Numbered from the stretch's first letter, positions 37,134 to 47,552 are shown. The stretch: DNA of 64,000 bases from Betaproteobacteria bacterium (GCA_013289985.1 JABCYW010000017.1:1-64000), one strand, 5' to 3'. The notes: generated by a model from the letters alone, not told the origin. Translations and numbers: made by a program.

Positions 37134-37763
37134 TCAGTGGCGATGGTCGCCGATCATCTTGCGGTACCAGGCGCGGTGGTGCTGCCAGGCCCACGCGCGC
37201 GACACCTTGCCGCGCACCATCGCGTGGATGCTCCCGCTCACCCAGATCGCCGCATAGACGTGCGCGACGATGAGGCCGATGCAGCAGATCGCCGCGATCG
37301 CGTGCAGCAGCGTCGCCACGCGGATCAGCAGGATGGGCGGCGTCCACCACGCGCGCCACATGACGAGCCCGGTGAGCAGCAGCACGAGGATGCCGGCAAC
37401 CAGGCACCAGAAGAGTACTTTCTGGCCACCGTTGTTCCTCTCCTGCTCGGGCATGTGGCTGTCGTCGCCGCTGGCGACCATGTCGGGAACGCGCTTGAGC
37501 CATTCCACGTCACGCCGCTCGATCAGATTGTGCCGCCAGAAGCGCGCGACGAGCAGCGCGAAGGCGACGAACAGCACGAGCCCGATGTACGGGTGCAGGA
37601 TGCGCGTCCACGGGCCGCCGCCGAACAGGTCGGTGAGAAAGAAGAACGCGGGATGGAAGAACGCCAGGCCCGACAGCGCGAGCAGCACGAAGCAGATGGC
37701 GACCGTCCAGTGGTTGACGCGCTCGGAGGCGGTGTAGCGCGGGATCTCGTCGCGGGGGTTCAT
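37134..37763 (-). CDS. fdnI: Formate dehydrogenase gamma subunit, cytochrome b556
   Basis: A 209-residue four-helix membrane subunit of the FdnI/FdoI type. Conserved histidines for two b-hemes are in [27 protein letters not shown] and [12 protein letters not shown]. The C-terminal segment [13 protein letters not shown] is cytoplasmic. It passes electrons from the iron-sulfur subunit to quinone. Its start overlaps the stop of fdnH (ATGA). Confidence 0.93.
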   Translation of the reverse strand: MNPRDEIPRYTASERVNHWTVAICFVLLALSGLAFFHPAFFFLTDLFGGGPWTRILHPYIGLVLFVAFALLVARFWRHNLIERRDVEWLKRVPDMVASGDDSHMPEQERNNGGQKVLFWCLVAGILVLLLTGLVMWRAWWTPPILLIRVATLLHAIAAICCIGLIVAHVYAAIWVSGSIHAMVRGKVSRAWAWQHHRAWYRKMIGDHRH

Positions 37764-38677
37764 CGCGTGTCCTCCCTCGCATCGACATCGTCGTCGGCGA
37801 CGGCATCCTCGGCTTCCGGCTCGACCTCGATCGGCCCCTTGACGATGTAGTGGAAGAAGCTGCCGATCACCGCGGCGCCGAGCGCCAGCGTGGCGAGCGG
37901 CTTGGCCACCCCCTTCCACAGGCTGACGAGCGGGCTGATGCGCGGCGCGTCGGGCAGGTCGGCGTAGAGCGAGGGCTGGTCGGCGTGGTGCAGCACGTAC
38001 ATCACGTGCGTGCCGCCGACGCCGGCTGGGTCGTACAGCCCGGCCTTGTCGAAGCCGCGTTCCTTCAGGTCGACGATGCGATCCTCCGCCTGGTCCTTCA
38101 TCGCCTCCTTGGTGCCGAACATGATCGCGCCGGTCGGGCAGGTCTTCACGCAGGCGGGCTCGAGCCCGACGGCGACGCGGTCCGAGCACAGCGTGCACTT
38201 GTAGGCCTTGTGGTCCTTCTTCGAGATGCGCGGCACGTCGAACGGGCAGCCGGTGACGCAGTAGCCGCAGCCGATGCAGTTCTCCTCGTGGAAGTCGACG
38301 ATGCCGTTGGTGTACTGCACGATCGCGCCCGGCGACGGGCAGGCCTTCAGGCAGCCCGGGTCTTCGCAGTGCATGCAGCCGTCCTTGCGGATCAGCCACT
38401 CGAGGTTGCCGCTGCCCGGGTTCTCGTACTCGGTGAAGCGCATCACCGTCCAGGCGTTCTCCGTCAGGTCGAGCGGGTTGTCGTAGACGCCGACGTTCTC
38501 GCCCGGCTCCTGGCGCAGGTCGTTCCACTCCATGCACGCCGTCTGGCAGGCCTTGCAGCCGATGCACTTGGTGACGTCGATCAGCTTGGCGACCTCGCCC
38601 GAAGCCGGCGTGCGGGCTTCGGGCGAAGGCAGCGTCGTGGCCGATCGGCGACGGATATCGAGGGATTGAAGCGACAT
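37760..38677 (-). CDS. fdnH: Formate dehydrogenase iron-sulfur (beta) subunit
   Basis: A 305-residue ferredoxin-like subunit with four [4Fe-4S] clusters: [42 protein letters not shown] and CTLCSDR with [11 protein letters not shown] single transmembrane helix near residues 245-268 anchors it ([17 protein letters not shown]), as in FdnH. It carries electrons from the catalytic to the cytochrome subunit. Confidence 0.95.
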   Translation of the reverse strand: MSLQSLDIRRRSATTLPSPEARTPASGEVAKLIDVTKCIGCKACQTACMEWNDLRQEPGENVGVYDNPLDLTENAWTVMRFTEYENPGSGNLEWLIRKDGCMHCEDPGCLKACPSPGAIVQYTNGIVDFHEENCIGCGYCVTGCPFDVPRISKKDHKAYKCTLCSDRVAVGLEPACVKTCPTGAIMFGTKEAMKDQAEDRIVDLKERGFDKAGLYDPAGVGGTHVMYVLHHADQPSLYADLPDAPRISPLVSLWKGVAKPLATLALGAAVIGSFFHYIVKGPIEVEPEAEDAVADDDVDAREDTR

Positions 38678-38686
38678 GGGCGGACC

Positions 38687-41600
38687 TCAGGCTTTCTCGA
38701 CCTTGACCAGGAAGGTCTTGAACTCGGGCGTGTTGGTGTTGCCGTCGCCGACGAAGGGCGTGAGCGTGTTGGCGAGGAAGCCCGGCTTGGTCTGGCCCTT
38801 GAAGCCCCAGTGGATCGGGATCCCGACGTGGTGGATGACCTTGCCGGCGACGGTCATCGCCTTGATCCGCTTGGTGACGACCGCGCGCGCCTTGATGTAG
38901 CCGCGCTTGGACGACACCTTGATCATGTCGCCCGCCTTCACGCCCACGCTCGCGGCCAGTTCCTCCCCGATCTCGACGATCTGCTCGGGCTGGATGATCG
39001 CGTTCAGGAGCGCGTGCTTCGTCCAGTAGTGGAAGTGCTCGGTCAGCCGGTAGGTCGTGCCCACGTGCGGGAAGTCCGCGGCCTTGCCGAAGGTGTCCCA
39101 GACCGCCGGGAACACGCGCGCCGCGGGCGAGCTCGTCGCCTTCGGATTGTTCGGGTGCAGCGGGTTGTGGCCGATCGGGGTGTCGAAGGGTTCGTAGTGT
39201 TCCGGGAACGGGCCCTCGGCCAGGCCCTTCTTCGCGAAGAAGCGCGCGACGCCCTCCGGGTTCATGATGAACGGGCCCGCGCCGCTGTCGGGGCCGAGCG
39301 TCGGGCCGATGTCGGGCACGTCGGGGCCGGCCCAGGCGGTGCCCGTCCAACCGATGAGCTTGCGGCCCGGATCGTAGGGCTTGCCGGCCGGGTCGCAGGA
39401 GGCGCGGTTGTAGAGCACGCGCCGGTTCGCCGGCCAGGCCCAGGCCCAGTTCAGCGTGTTACCGATGCCGGTCGGATCCGCGTTGTCGCGCCGGCCCATC
39501 TGGTTGCCGGCCTGCGTCCAGGCGCCGGCGAAGATCCAGCAACCGCTCATCGTGCTGCCGTCGTCGCGCAGCTCGCCGAAGGCCGCGAGCTGCTCGCCGG
39601 CCTTGCGCGTGATCTTGGTCGCATCGGCCGGGTCGGCGAGGTCGGACAGCGCGCGGCCGTTGTATTCCTTGGCGATCTCCTCGGGCGTGGGCTCGTCCGG
39701 ATTCGCGTAGGGCCACCACAGCTTCTGGATCGGGTCGGGGTACTTGCCGCCTTCCTTGGCATAGAGGCCGCGCAACCGCGTGAACAGCTCCGCCATGATG
39801 CGGATGTCGGTGCGCGCCTCGCCGGGCGGCTCCGCGGCCTTCCAGTGCCACTGCAGCACGCGCGAGGAGCTGACGACCGAGCCTTCCTCCTCGGCAAAGC
39901 ATGTCGTCGGCAACCGGAAGACCTCGGTCTGGATCTGCTTGGAGTCGACATCGTTGTGCTCGCCGTAGTTCTTCCAGAACTCCGAGGTCTCGGTCGCGAG
40001 CGGATCCATGACGACGAGGAACTTCAGCTTCGCGAGGCCGGCGCGGACGCGATCCTTGTTCGCGAGCGCCGCGAGCGGGTTGAAACCCTGCGCGATGTAG
40101 CCGTTGACCTTGCCCTCGTTCATCAACTCGAAGACCTGGAGCATGTCGTACTCCTTGTCGAGCTTGGGCAGGAACTCGTAGCCCCAGTCGTTGTCCTTCG
40201 TCGCGTTCGGGCCATACCACGCCTTCATCAGGCTCACGTGGAATTTCGGATAGTTCTGCCAGTAGCTCATCTGCCCCGGCCGCAGCGGCTTCTGCGTGCG
40301 GGTCGTGATGTACTTCGTGTAGTCCTGCTCCGCCTCGGTGGGCATCGTGAGATAGCCGGGCAGGCTCGCCGAAAGCAGGCCCAGATCGGTCAGGCCCTGG
40401 ATGTTCGAGTGCCCGCGCAGCGCGTTCATGCCGCCGCCGGCGATGCCGATGTTGCCCAGCAGCAGTTGAACCATCGCGCCGGTGCGCAGCATCTGCGCGC
40501 CGATGGAGTGCTGCGTCCACCCGAGCGCGTACATGATGGTCGCGGCGCGGCCGGGCACGGCGGTCGACGCAAGCTTCTCGCACACGTGCAGGAACTTCGC
40601 CTTGGGCGTGCCGCAGATCGTCTCGACCATCTCCGGCGTGTAGCGGCTGTAGTGCGCCTTCAGCAGCTGGTAGACGCAGCGCGGGTGCGCGAGCGTCGGG
40701 TCGGTCTTGACGTAGCCGTCGTCGCCGAGCTGGTAGTCCCACGTGGCCCTGTCGTACTTGCGATGCGCGGCGTCGTAGCCCGAGTAGAGGCCGTCCTCGA
40801 ATGCGAAGTCCTCCCGTACGAGGAAGCTCATGTCGGTGTAGTGGAGGACGTACTCGCGGTGGATCTTGTCGTTGCTGACCAGGTAGTTGATCACGCCGCC
40901 GAGGAAGGCGATGTCGCTCCCCGAGCGGATCGGCGCGTAGAAGTCCGCGACCGATGCCGAGCGGTTGAAGCGCGGATCGACCACCATGAAGTGCGCCTTG
41001 TTGTGCGCCTTCGCCTCGGTCACCCATTTGAAGCCGCACGGGTGCGCCTCGGCCGCGTTGCCGCCCATCACGAGGATGACGTCCGCGTTGCGGATGTCCA
41101 CCCAGTGATTCGTCATCGCGCCGCGGCCGAACGTCGGGGCAAGACCTGCCACCGTCGGGCCGTGTCAGACGCGCGCTTGATTGTCGAAGGCGAGCAGGCC
41201 CAGGCTGCGGGCGACCTTGTGCGTGACGTAGCCGGCCTCATTGCTGGCGGCCGACGCCGCGAGCATGCCGGTGGTGAGCCAGCGGTTGACCGTGAGGCCC
41301 GCGTCGGTCTTCTCGACGAAGTTGGCGTCGCGATCGGCCTTGAGCAGCTTGGCGACGCGGCCCATCGCGTCGTCCCACGAGAGGCGCTTCCACTCGGTCG
41401 AGCCGGGCTCGCGCACCTCGGGGTAGCGCAGGCGGCTCGGGCTGTTGACGATGTCGAGCAGGCTCGCGCCCTTCGGGCACAGCGTGCCGCGGTTGACCGG
41501 GTGGTCGGGGTCGCCCTCGACGTGGATCACCGATCGCTTGGCGTTCTTCGCGCCGTCGCCCAGCGAATACATCAGGATGCCGCAGCCGACCGAGCAGTAG

Positions 41601-41755
41601 GTGCAGGTCTGGCGCGTGACGATGCTTTCCGTCAGCTTGAACTGGCGCACCTCGGCCAGGGCAGTCGATGGGGAAAAACCCAGCAGGGCCAGGCTCGAAC
41701 CCGCGAGGGTCGAGCCTGTCACCTTCATGAACTGCCGTCTGGATACTTGCAGCAT
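38687..41755 (-). CDS. fdnG: Formate dehydrogenase alpha subunit, selenoprotein (FdnG/FdoG type)
   Basis: A 1,022-residue molybdenum/tungsten bis-MGD enzyme oxidising formate at the periplasmic side. The twin-arginine signal SRRQFMK starts it. The [4Fe-4S] site is CTYCSVGCG with a later CPKG. An in-frame TGA at 41165-41167, codon 197, stands in the context ARV-U-HGPTV, the position of selenocysteine in FdnG, and is followed at once by a SECIS hairpin. The frame continues open to 38687 with MGGNAAEAHPCGFKW and the C-terminal MGD-binding domain. An automatic caller would wrongly split it into a 196-residue and an 821-residue gene. Confidence 0.95.
41124..41167 (-). promoter_or_regulatory. Bacterial SECIS element in fdnG
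   Basis: Directly after the UGA the mRNA can form a hairpin whose top is GGCA-GGTCT-TGCC (41138-41150), with a lower stem from CCGACG/CGTCGG-type pairing. The apical loop GGUCU is the SelB recognition loop known from E. coli formate dehydrogenase genes, and the spacing from UGA is similar. Confidence 0.85.
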
Positions 41756-41897
41756 GCGCAGCCTCCGAGGGAAGAAACGTCCGGTCGATTCTAGAGAAGG
41801 ACCGGCCTCGACGCACGCTCCATTTTCCGACCGTGCACGCGTCGGCTGCGGTCCTCGACCGTGAACGCCGGGCAGCCCGTCGAAGGCTCCTTTTGCC

Positions 41898-41990
41898 TCA
41901 ACTCTTTTGCAGCCGGCGCAGCCGAGGAAACAGTTTCAGGGCATTGTCGGCCAGCACGGCGCGACTCTCGTCACCGTCCAACTCGGTACT
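41898..41990 (-). pseudogene. 3' end remnant of an amidohydrolase gene
   Basis: About 30 codons, ending DGDESRAVLADNALKLFPRL then RRLQKS and a stop. The DNALKLFPRL end is typical of the C-terminus of amidohydrolase-2/ACMSD-type enzymes, like the complete gene at 58200 in this window. The rest of the gene is missing. It is directly preceded, in another frame, by the 5' end of an enoyl-CoA hydratase gene, so a deletion joined the two. Confidence 0.55.
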
Positions 41991-42009
41991 GGTCTCCACC
42001 TCGCGCCGG

Positions 42010-42226
42010 CACCCGCCCGCAACTCGGCGAGATCTCCGCCGACGCCGAACGACGACCCCCGCCCCGCAAGGACGACAGCCCGCACGCCGTTCTCGCGCTC
42101 CAGCTCGCGGCAACGCGCCAGGAATGCCTCCGCCGTCGCCACGTCCAGCGCGTTGTGTCGTTCCGGGCGCCGGAATTCGATGAAGGCGACGGCGCCGTCT
42201 CTGGCCAGGGTGACTCGTTCGCTCAT
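42010..42226 (-). pseudogene. 5' end remnant of an enoyl-CoA hydratase gene
   Basis: About 70 codons starting MSERVTLARDGAVAFIEFRR, with RPERHNALD and VRAVVLAGRGSSFGVGGDLA, the first third of a crotonase. The oxyanion loop is only partly present and the rest of the fold is missing; the frame then runs into unrelated sequence. It lies divergent from the catabolic operon that carries an intact crotonase at 44304. It is a truncated gene. Confidence 0.8.
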
Positions 42227-42376
42227 GTCTCGACCTCGTTGCTTGTCCGAAAGCCGGTTGCTTCCAGTCCTCCTTTTACTTTACATCCGGGCAGTTTTTT
42301 GAGGAGCGGTTTCGAGCGATCGAAGGCAGTGGCCCTTCTCCCGGAAGTGCCAAACGCACCGCAACGCAGGGAGCAC

Positions 42377-42418
42377 TTGCGTTCGCTCAAATAATGCTTA
42401 TACTTTACGTACGTTAAG
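42377..42418 (+). promoter_or_regulatory. Promoter with palindromic operator, copy 2 (catabolic operon)
   Basis: -35 TTGCGT (42377-42382), 16-base spacer, -10 TATACT (42399-42404) overlapping the palindrome CTTTACGTACGTTAAG (42403-42418). One base differs from the perfect dyad of copies 1 and 3. It is 84 bases upstream of the hydrolase start, nearly the same as at copy 1. Confidence 0.75.
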
Positions 42419-42501
42419 TTTCTTGCGGCACTGTCCGGCGGTGGCCGCGGACTGCAACTTGAACATGCCAAGCCGCATGGCTGGTGGACAGGAGACAAGC
42501 G

Positions 42502-44226
42502 ATGATCGAAGAACGCGACCTCATCGTCACGATGCGTGACGGAACCCGCCTGGCAGTGGACGTCTATCGTCCCGACGCTCCGGGAAAATACCCAGTCCTG
42601 TATGCCTCCGCGCTGCACAACAAGGACATCCAGGGGCCCGACATCGCGGACATCCTGCCGCCCCAGCCGGCCCACGCGCCGCTGTGGTTCGGCCCGATCG
42701 AGGCCGGAGACACGCGCCGCTTCATCGCCAACGGCTACGTGCACGTCATCGCGCAGCCGCGCGGCTCCGCGAAGTCGGAGGGCCACTATGGTCACGAGGA
42801 CAGCGACCACTACGACCTGATCGAATGGATCACGAAGCAGCCGTGGTCCGACGGCAAGGTCGGCATGGTCGGGATCTCCGGCTACGCGGGCGAACAGTGG
42901 CGCGCGGCGGCGCAGGGCCACCCGGCGCTCAAGGCCATCTTCCCGTATGACGCCTGCAGCGCGTACGGTGGCATGTTCGGCTTCCGCGACTTCAACCCGG
43001 GCGGCGTGGTGCACACGTTTCCGTACCTGCTGGACGTCTTCAGCACCGTGCACGAGTCGCGCGACATCCCCGGCGAACTGCCGCCGGAGATGGATGCCCT
43101 GTGGCGCGAGGCCATGCGCAATCCGGACTACAAGCAGTACGTCAACCTGTACAACATCCTCACGCAGAAGGGGCAGCGCACCTTCGTCATGTACCTGATG
43201 ATGACGCAGCCGTGGGAGGCCGACGGCGTCGTCGAACGGGCCGAGGAGACGTTCAAGAAGATCAAGATCCCGTTCTACACGGGCTCGGGCGCCTACGCGT
43301 ACACCTACAAGCTGCACTGGCAGGGCGCGCAGAACTACTTCCGCAACGTCCGGCAGCCGAAGAAGCTCCTGTTCACGGGCCCGGCGCACCTGGAGCGTCC
43401 CTTCCACCAGTACCACGACGAGATCATCCGCTGGTACGACCATTGGCTCAAGGGCAAGGACACCGGCATCATGGACGAGCCGCCGGTGCGCTACTGGCTC
43501 ATGGGCGCCAACGAGTGGCGCACCGGCACCGAGTGGCCGCTGGCCGAGACGCAGTGGAAGAAGTTCTACCTCTCGCACTGGGAAGGCCTGACGACCGAGG
43601 AGCCGCGCCCGACCGCCCTGCTCGGCGCGTCCGCGCTCGAGCCCGACGTGTTCACGCAGATGCCCGTCACCCGCACGACGAAGGTCGAGCGCCTGCGCTA
43701 CATGACGGAGCCGCTCGCGCACGACGTGACCGTCGCCGGCCCCATCTCGCTCACGCTGTACGCCGCGATCGACCAGGAGGACACCAACTGGATCGTGGTG
43801 CTGAAGGACGTCGGCCCGGACGTCTCGGTGCGCACCGCGCGCGAGGGTGAACGCGACGTACCGTCCGACCTGCCCGAGCGCGAACTCACGCGCGGCTGGC
43901 TCAAGGCGTCCTACCGTGCACTCGACGAGAAACGCTCCACGCCGTGGAAGCCCTTCCACAAGCTGACGCGCGACTCGATCGCGCCGCTCAAGCCAGGCGA
44001 AGTCGCCGAGTACCGGATCGAGATCCTGGCGACGGCCAACCAGTTCAAGGCAGGCCACCGGATCTGCCTCGAGATCACGAGCATGGACGTGCCGACGGGA
44101 ACGGGCGCCATGACCAACGTGGAATACATCCCGTACCACGTCACCAGCAGCAAGACGGTGACGCACCGCGTCTATCGGGACGCCGACAGGCCCTCGCACC
44201 TGCTGCTGCCGATCATTCCCGGCTGA
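42502..44226 (+). CDS. CocE/NonD family hydrolase (S15-like alpha/beta hydrolase)
   Basis: A 574-residue enzyme of the X-Pro dipeptidyl-peptidase S15 / cocaine-esterase group. The N-terminal catalytic domain has MRDGTRLAVDVYRPD, the AQPRGSAKSEG loop and the nucleophile elbow GISGYAGEQW; His in TGPAHLERPFH is a candidate base. The C-terminal jelly-roll domain follows (KVERLRYMTEPLAHDVTVAG). It probably splits an ester, amide or lactone. As first gene behind the regulated promoter it likely opens the pathway substrate. The ATG at 42502 has a GGAG site. Confidence 0.88.
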   Translation: MIEERDLIVTMRDGTRLAVDVYRPDAPGKYPVLYASALHNKDIQGPDIADILPPQPAHAPLWFGPIEAGDTRRFIANGYVHVIAQPRGSAKSEGHYGHEDSDHYDLIEWITKQPWSDGKVGMVGISGYAGEQWRAAAQGHPALKAIFPYDACSAYGGMFGFRDFNPGGVVHTFPYLLDVFSTVHESRDIPGELPPEMDALWREAMRNPDYKQYVNLYNILTQKGQRTFVMYLMMTQPWEADGVVERAEETFKKIKIPFYTGSGAYAYTYKLHWQGAQNYFRNVRQPKKLLFTGPAHLERPFHQYHDEIIRWYDHWLKGKDTGIMDEPPVRYWLMGANEWRTGTEWPLAETQWKKFYLSHWEGLTTEEPRPTALLGASALEPDVFTQMPVTRTTKVERLRYMTEPLAHDVTVAGPISLTLYAAIDQEDTNWIVVLKDVGPDVSVRTAREGERDVPSDLPERELTRGWLKASYRALDEKRSTPWKPFHKLTRDSIAPLKPGEVAEYRIEILATANQFKAGHRICLEITSMDVPTGTGAMTNVEYIPYHVTSSKTVTHRVYRDADRPSHLLLPIIPG

Positions 44227-44303
44227 CCCTCCCATCCTCCGATCGAACGCCTCGGCGCAGCGCGAGGCGGGGCATCGCACACCCCACCGAAAGGCATCGA
44301 GCC

Positions 44304-45092
44304 ATGAGCACCATTCGTTTCGAACGTCGCGAGAGTGTCGGCAGCATCGTGCTGGCCAACCCGCCCTACAACCGCATCGACCTCGAGTACTCGGATTCCC
44401 TGCGTGAAGCCGTGCACGCCGCGAGCTCGAGCGACATCCGCGTCCTGGTCGTCCGCGCCGAAGGACCGCACTTCAGCCTGGGCGGCGAGGTGCGCGAGTG
44501 GCCGGGCAAGGACCTCCACTGGTTCCGCACCTTCGTCGCCGAGGTGGGCGCGTCCTATCGCGCGATCGAGGCGCTGCGGGTGCCGACCGTCGCCGTCGTG
44601 CAGGGCCTCGCCTTCGGCGGCGGCTTCGAGCTCGCGCTCGCATGCGATTTCATCGTCGCGGCCGAGGACGCCGTCTTCCGCTGCGTCGAGGTCACGACCG
44701 GCATGCTGCCGATCGCGGGCGGCGTGCAGCGCCTGGCCGAGCGCGTCGGACGCGCGCGCGCCTCGCGCCTCTCGATGCTGGGCGACGCCATCTCCGGCAA
44801 GCAGGCCGGCGAACTCGGCATCGCGAGCCACGTCGTCCCCGCCGACAAGCTCGCCACCGAGGCGGACGCGCTCGCACGGCACCTCGCGCTCGGGCCGACC
44901 CGCTCGTACATGGGCACGCGCACGATCCTGAAGGCCTGGGCCGGGGGCGGCATCACCGCCGCCGATGCGCTGATGCCCGACGTGACGATGGAGCTGTTCC
45001 TCACCGAGGACGTGCGGCGCGGCTTCATCAACACGGCCAAGGCCTTCGATGCCGACGTCGAGCCGCCCGAGATGACGTTCGAAGGCAAGTAA
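44304..45092 (+). CDS. Enoyl-CoA hydratase/isomerase (crotonase) family protein
   Basis: A 262-residue crotonase. It has [10 protein letters not shown] near the start, the oxyanion loop [11 protein letters not shown] and the second loop [16 protein letters not shown], then [16 protein letters not shown] with an acidic residue that can act as catalyst. It could hydrate an acyl-CoA, cleave a side chain or open a ring. It lies between a hydrolase and an acyl-CoA ligase in the same operon. Confidence 0.9.
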   Translation: MSTIRFERRESVGSIVLANPPYNRIDLEYSDSLREAVHAASSSDIRVLVVRAEGPHFSLGGEVREWPGKDLHWFRTFVAEVGASYRAIEALRVPTVAVVQGLAFGGGFELALACDFIVAAEDAVFRCVEVTTGMLPIAGGVQRLAERVGRARASRLSMLGDAISGKQAGELGIASHVVPADKLATEADALARHLALGPTRSYMGTRTILKAWAGGGITAADALMPDVTMELFLTEDVRRGFINTAKAFDADVEPPEMTFEGK

Positions 45093-45118
45093 GCACCGAT
45101 CGCGTTCAAGGAGCAGCC

Positions 45119-46792
45119 GTGACCCACGAAAGCTACGTGTCGGGCGAACGCTCGGCGGCCCTGATCGAGGACACGATCGGCGCCTATCTCGACCGCGTCG
45201 CCGAGCAGGATGGCGAGAAGCTCGCGCTCGTCGTGCCGCACCAGGGCGTGCGCTGGGCCTACGCGGAACTCAAGACGCAATCCGACCGGTTCGCCGCCGG
45301 CCTGCTGCGCCTGGGCCTCGAGCCCGGTGACCGGGTCGGCATCTGGTCGCCCAACTGCGCGGAGTGGGCGGTGGCGCAGTTCGCAACCGCCAAGGCGGGC
45401 CTGGTCCTGGTCAACATCAATCCGGCCTATCGGATCAGCGAGCTCGAGCACGTGTTGCGCGCGGTCGAATGCCGCGCGCTCGTCACCGCCACGCACTTCA
45501 AGTCCAGCGACTATCTGGCGATGCTCAACACGCTCGCGCCGGAGCTGGCCAGAGGCCGGGACGAGTTGCACAGCGCGAAGCTTCCCGCCCTGCGCCACGT
45601 CATCACGATCGGCAGCGGCGTCCACCCCGGCGGCAAACCCTTCGACGCCGTCTCGAAACTGGGCGACGAACAGGCGCTGCAGGACCTCGAGGACGTCGCC
45701 GCCACAATCGACCCGAAGTCCGCGGTCAACATCCAGTTCACGAGCGGCACCACCGGCCTGCCCAAGGGCGCGACGCTGTCGCACCGCAACCTCATCAACA
45801 ACGGATTCTTCGTCGGCGAGGCGACGGGCATCGCGCCCGGTTCGCGCGTCTGCATCCCGGTGCCGCTGTACCACTGCTTCGGCATGGTCATGGGCAACCT
45901 CGGCTGCCTCACGCACTCGGCGGCGATGGTCTATCCGGGCGAGTCGTTCGACCCCGCGGCCACGCTGGCCGCCATCGCTGCGGAGAAGTGCGACGTCCTC
46001 TACGGCGTGCCGACGATGTTCATCGCGCAGCTGAACCTGCCAGGATTCGAGCAATACGACGTCTCGTCGCTGCGACGCGGCATCATGGCCGGCGCGCCGT
46101 GCCCGGTGGAGGTCATGAAGGAGGTCATGGCCAGGATGCACATGAACGAGATCACGATCGCCTACGGCATGACCGAGACGAGTCCCGTGAGCTTCCAGAG
46201 CAGCCGCGACGACCCGATCGAGCAGCGCGTGTCCACGGTCGGCCGCATTCAGCCGCACCTCGAGGTCAAGATCGTGGCGCCCGATGGCGCGACCGTTTCG
46301 CGTGGAGAAGCCGGCGAGCTGTGCACGCGCGGCTATTCCGTGATGCTGGGGTACTGGAAGGACGAGGCAAAGACCGCGGAAGCGATCGACAGTGATGGCT
46401 GGATGCACACCGGCGACCTCGCCACCCTCGACGACGAGGGCTACTGCCGCATCGTCGGGCGAATCAAGGACATGGTGATCCGCGGTGGCGAGAACGTCTA
46501 TCCGCGCGAGATCGAGGAGTTCCTGCATAGTCACCCCGACGTCCAGGACGTCCAGGTCATCGGCGTGCCCGACGAGAAGTATGGCGAGGAACTCTGCGCC
46601 TGGATCATCCCGCGGACGGGAGCAACGCTCGACGAAGACACCGTTCGAGACTTCTGCCGCGGCCAGATCGCCCACTACAAGGTGCCGCGCTACGTCCGCC
46701 TGGTCAAGGAGTTCCCGACGACCGTGACGGGCAAGGTGCAGAAGTTCCAGATGCGCGAGCTGATGATCAGGGAACTGGCGTCGCAATCATGA
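45119..46792 (+). CDS. AMP-dependent acyl-CoA synthetase
   Basis: A 557-residue adenylate-forming ligase. Motifs: P-loop [34 protein letters not shown], and the C-terminal lysine in [11 protein letters not shown]; the middle-domain [20 protein letters not shown] is intact. It activates a carboxylic acid to its CoA ester. It starts with GTG after AAGGAG. Its length and sequence resemble medium/long-chain or FadD-like ligases, but operon context allows an aryl-acid substrate. Confidence 0.92.
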   Translation: MTHESYVSGERSAALIEDTIGAYLDRVAEQDGEKLALVVPHQGVRWAYAELKTQSDRFAAGLLRLGLEPGDRVGIWSPNCAEWAVAQFATAKAGLVLVNINPAYRISELEHVLRAVECRALVTATHFKSSDYLAMLNTLAPELARGRDELHSAKLPALRHVITIGSGVHPGGKPFDAVSKLGDEQALQDLEDVAATIDPKSAVNIQFTSGTTGLPKGATLSHRNLINNGFFVGEATGIAPGSRVCIPVPLYHCFGMVMGNLGCLTHSAAMVYPGESFDPAATLAAIAAEKCDVLYGVPTMFIAQLNLPGFEQYDVSSLRRGIMAGAPCPVEVMKEVMARMHMNEITIAYGMTETSPVSFQSSRDDPIEQRVSTVGRIQPHLEVKIVAPDGATVSRGEAGELCTRGYSVMLGYWKDEAKTAEAIDSDGWMHTGDLATLDDEGYCRIVGRIKDMVIRGGENVYPREIEEFLHSHPDVQDVQVIGVPDEKYGEELCAWIIPRTGATLDEDTVRDFCRGQIAHYKVPRYVRLVKEFPTTVTGKVQKFQMRELMIRELASQS

Positions 46793-46854
46793 TCAAGCAC
46801 GTCGTGATGTGGAACACGCGGCACCAGGTGGACTACTCTCCGGACGCGCCATGA
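46789..46854 (+). pseudogene. Truncated Dabb-domain (A/B-barrel) ORF or leader peptide
   Basis: A 21-codon frame beginning [12 protein letters not shown], whose first eight residues match the start of Dabb (stress-responsive A/B barrel) proteins. It overlaps the ligase stop (ATGA), and its own stop overlaps the CoA-transferase ATG. It may be a gene stump kept for translational coupling. Confidence 0.5.
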
Positions 46855-47552
46855 TAGTGAAGCTCTTCCCGGATGCGGAGGCCGCACTCGCCGCGGTAAA
46901 GGACGGCGCCACCGTGATGATCGGCGGCTTCGGCGGGGCGGGCCAGCCGGCCGAGCTGATAGCCGCGCTCATCGCCCACGGCGCGCGCGGACTGACCGTC
47001 GTCAACAACAACGCCGGCAACGGCGACACCGCGCTGGCGGCGCTGCTCAAGACGGGCCGGGTGCGCAAGATCATCTGCTCGTTCCCGCGCCAGGTCGATT
47101 CGCAGGTGTTCGACGGCCTGTACCGCGCCGGCCGCATCGAGCTGGAGCTCGTGCCGCAAGGCAACCTCGCCGAACGCATCCGCGCCGCGGGCGCCGGGAT
47201 TGGCGGCTTCTTCACGCCCACGGGCTACGGCACCGAGCTGGCCAAGGGCAAGGAGACGCGCGAGATCGACGGCCGGATGTACGTCTTCGAGACGCCCCTC
47301 CACGCCGACGTCGCGCTCATCAAGGCGGAAGCGGGCGATCGCTGGGGCAACCTCGTCTATCGCAAGACGGCGCGAAACTTCGGGCCCATCATGGCCATGG
47401 CGGCGAAGACCACCATCGCCTCGGTGCACGACGTCCTCCCGCTCGGCGCGCTGGATCCCGAATCAATCGTCACGCCGGGCATCTTCGTGCAACGGGTGGT
47501 GAAGGTGCCGCGCAGCGCGACCGGCCCGGCCGGCTTCAGGCAGGCGGCATGA
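46851..47552 (+). CDS. 3-oxoacid CoA-transferase, subunit A
   Basis: A 233-residue alpha subunit of a class-I CoA-transferase (PcaI/ScoA type): GATVMIGGFGGAGQP, NNNAGNGDTALAALL and FFTPTGYGTELAKGKE. With subunit B it moves CoA from succinyl-CoA to 3-oxoadipate or a similar acid. It follows directly on the maleylacetate branch genes, so 3-oxoadipate is the best substrate. Overlaps subunit B by ATGA. Confidence 0.92.
   Translation: MIVKLFPDAEAALAAVKDGATVMIGGFGGAGQPAELIAALIAHGARGLTVVNNNAGNGDTALAALLKTGRVRKIICSFPRQVDSQVFDGLYRAGRIELELVPQGNLAERIRAAGAGIGGFFTPTGYGTELAKGKETREIDGRMYVFETPLHADVALIKAEAGDRWGNLVYRKTARNFGPIMAMAAKTTIASVHDVLPLGALDPESIVTPGIFVQRVVKVPRSATGPAGFRQAA

Noticed and set aside
41153-41167. 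Reading fdnG as two genes or as a pseudogene because of TGA
   Set aside because: The stop is in the known selenocysteine position, with a SECIS hairpin and selA, selB and selC in the same block.
42270-42290. A fourth operator copy near the truncated crotonase
   Set aside because: Only a CTTTAC half is present (ACTTTACATCC); the second half of the dyad is missing.
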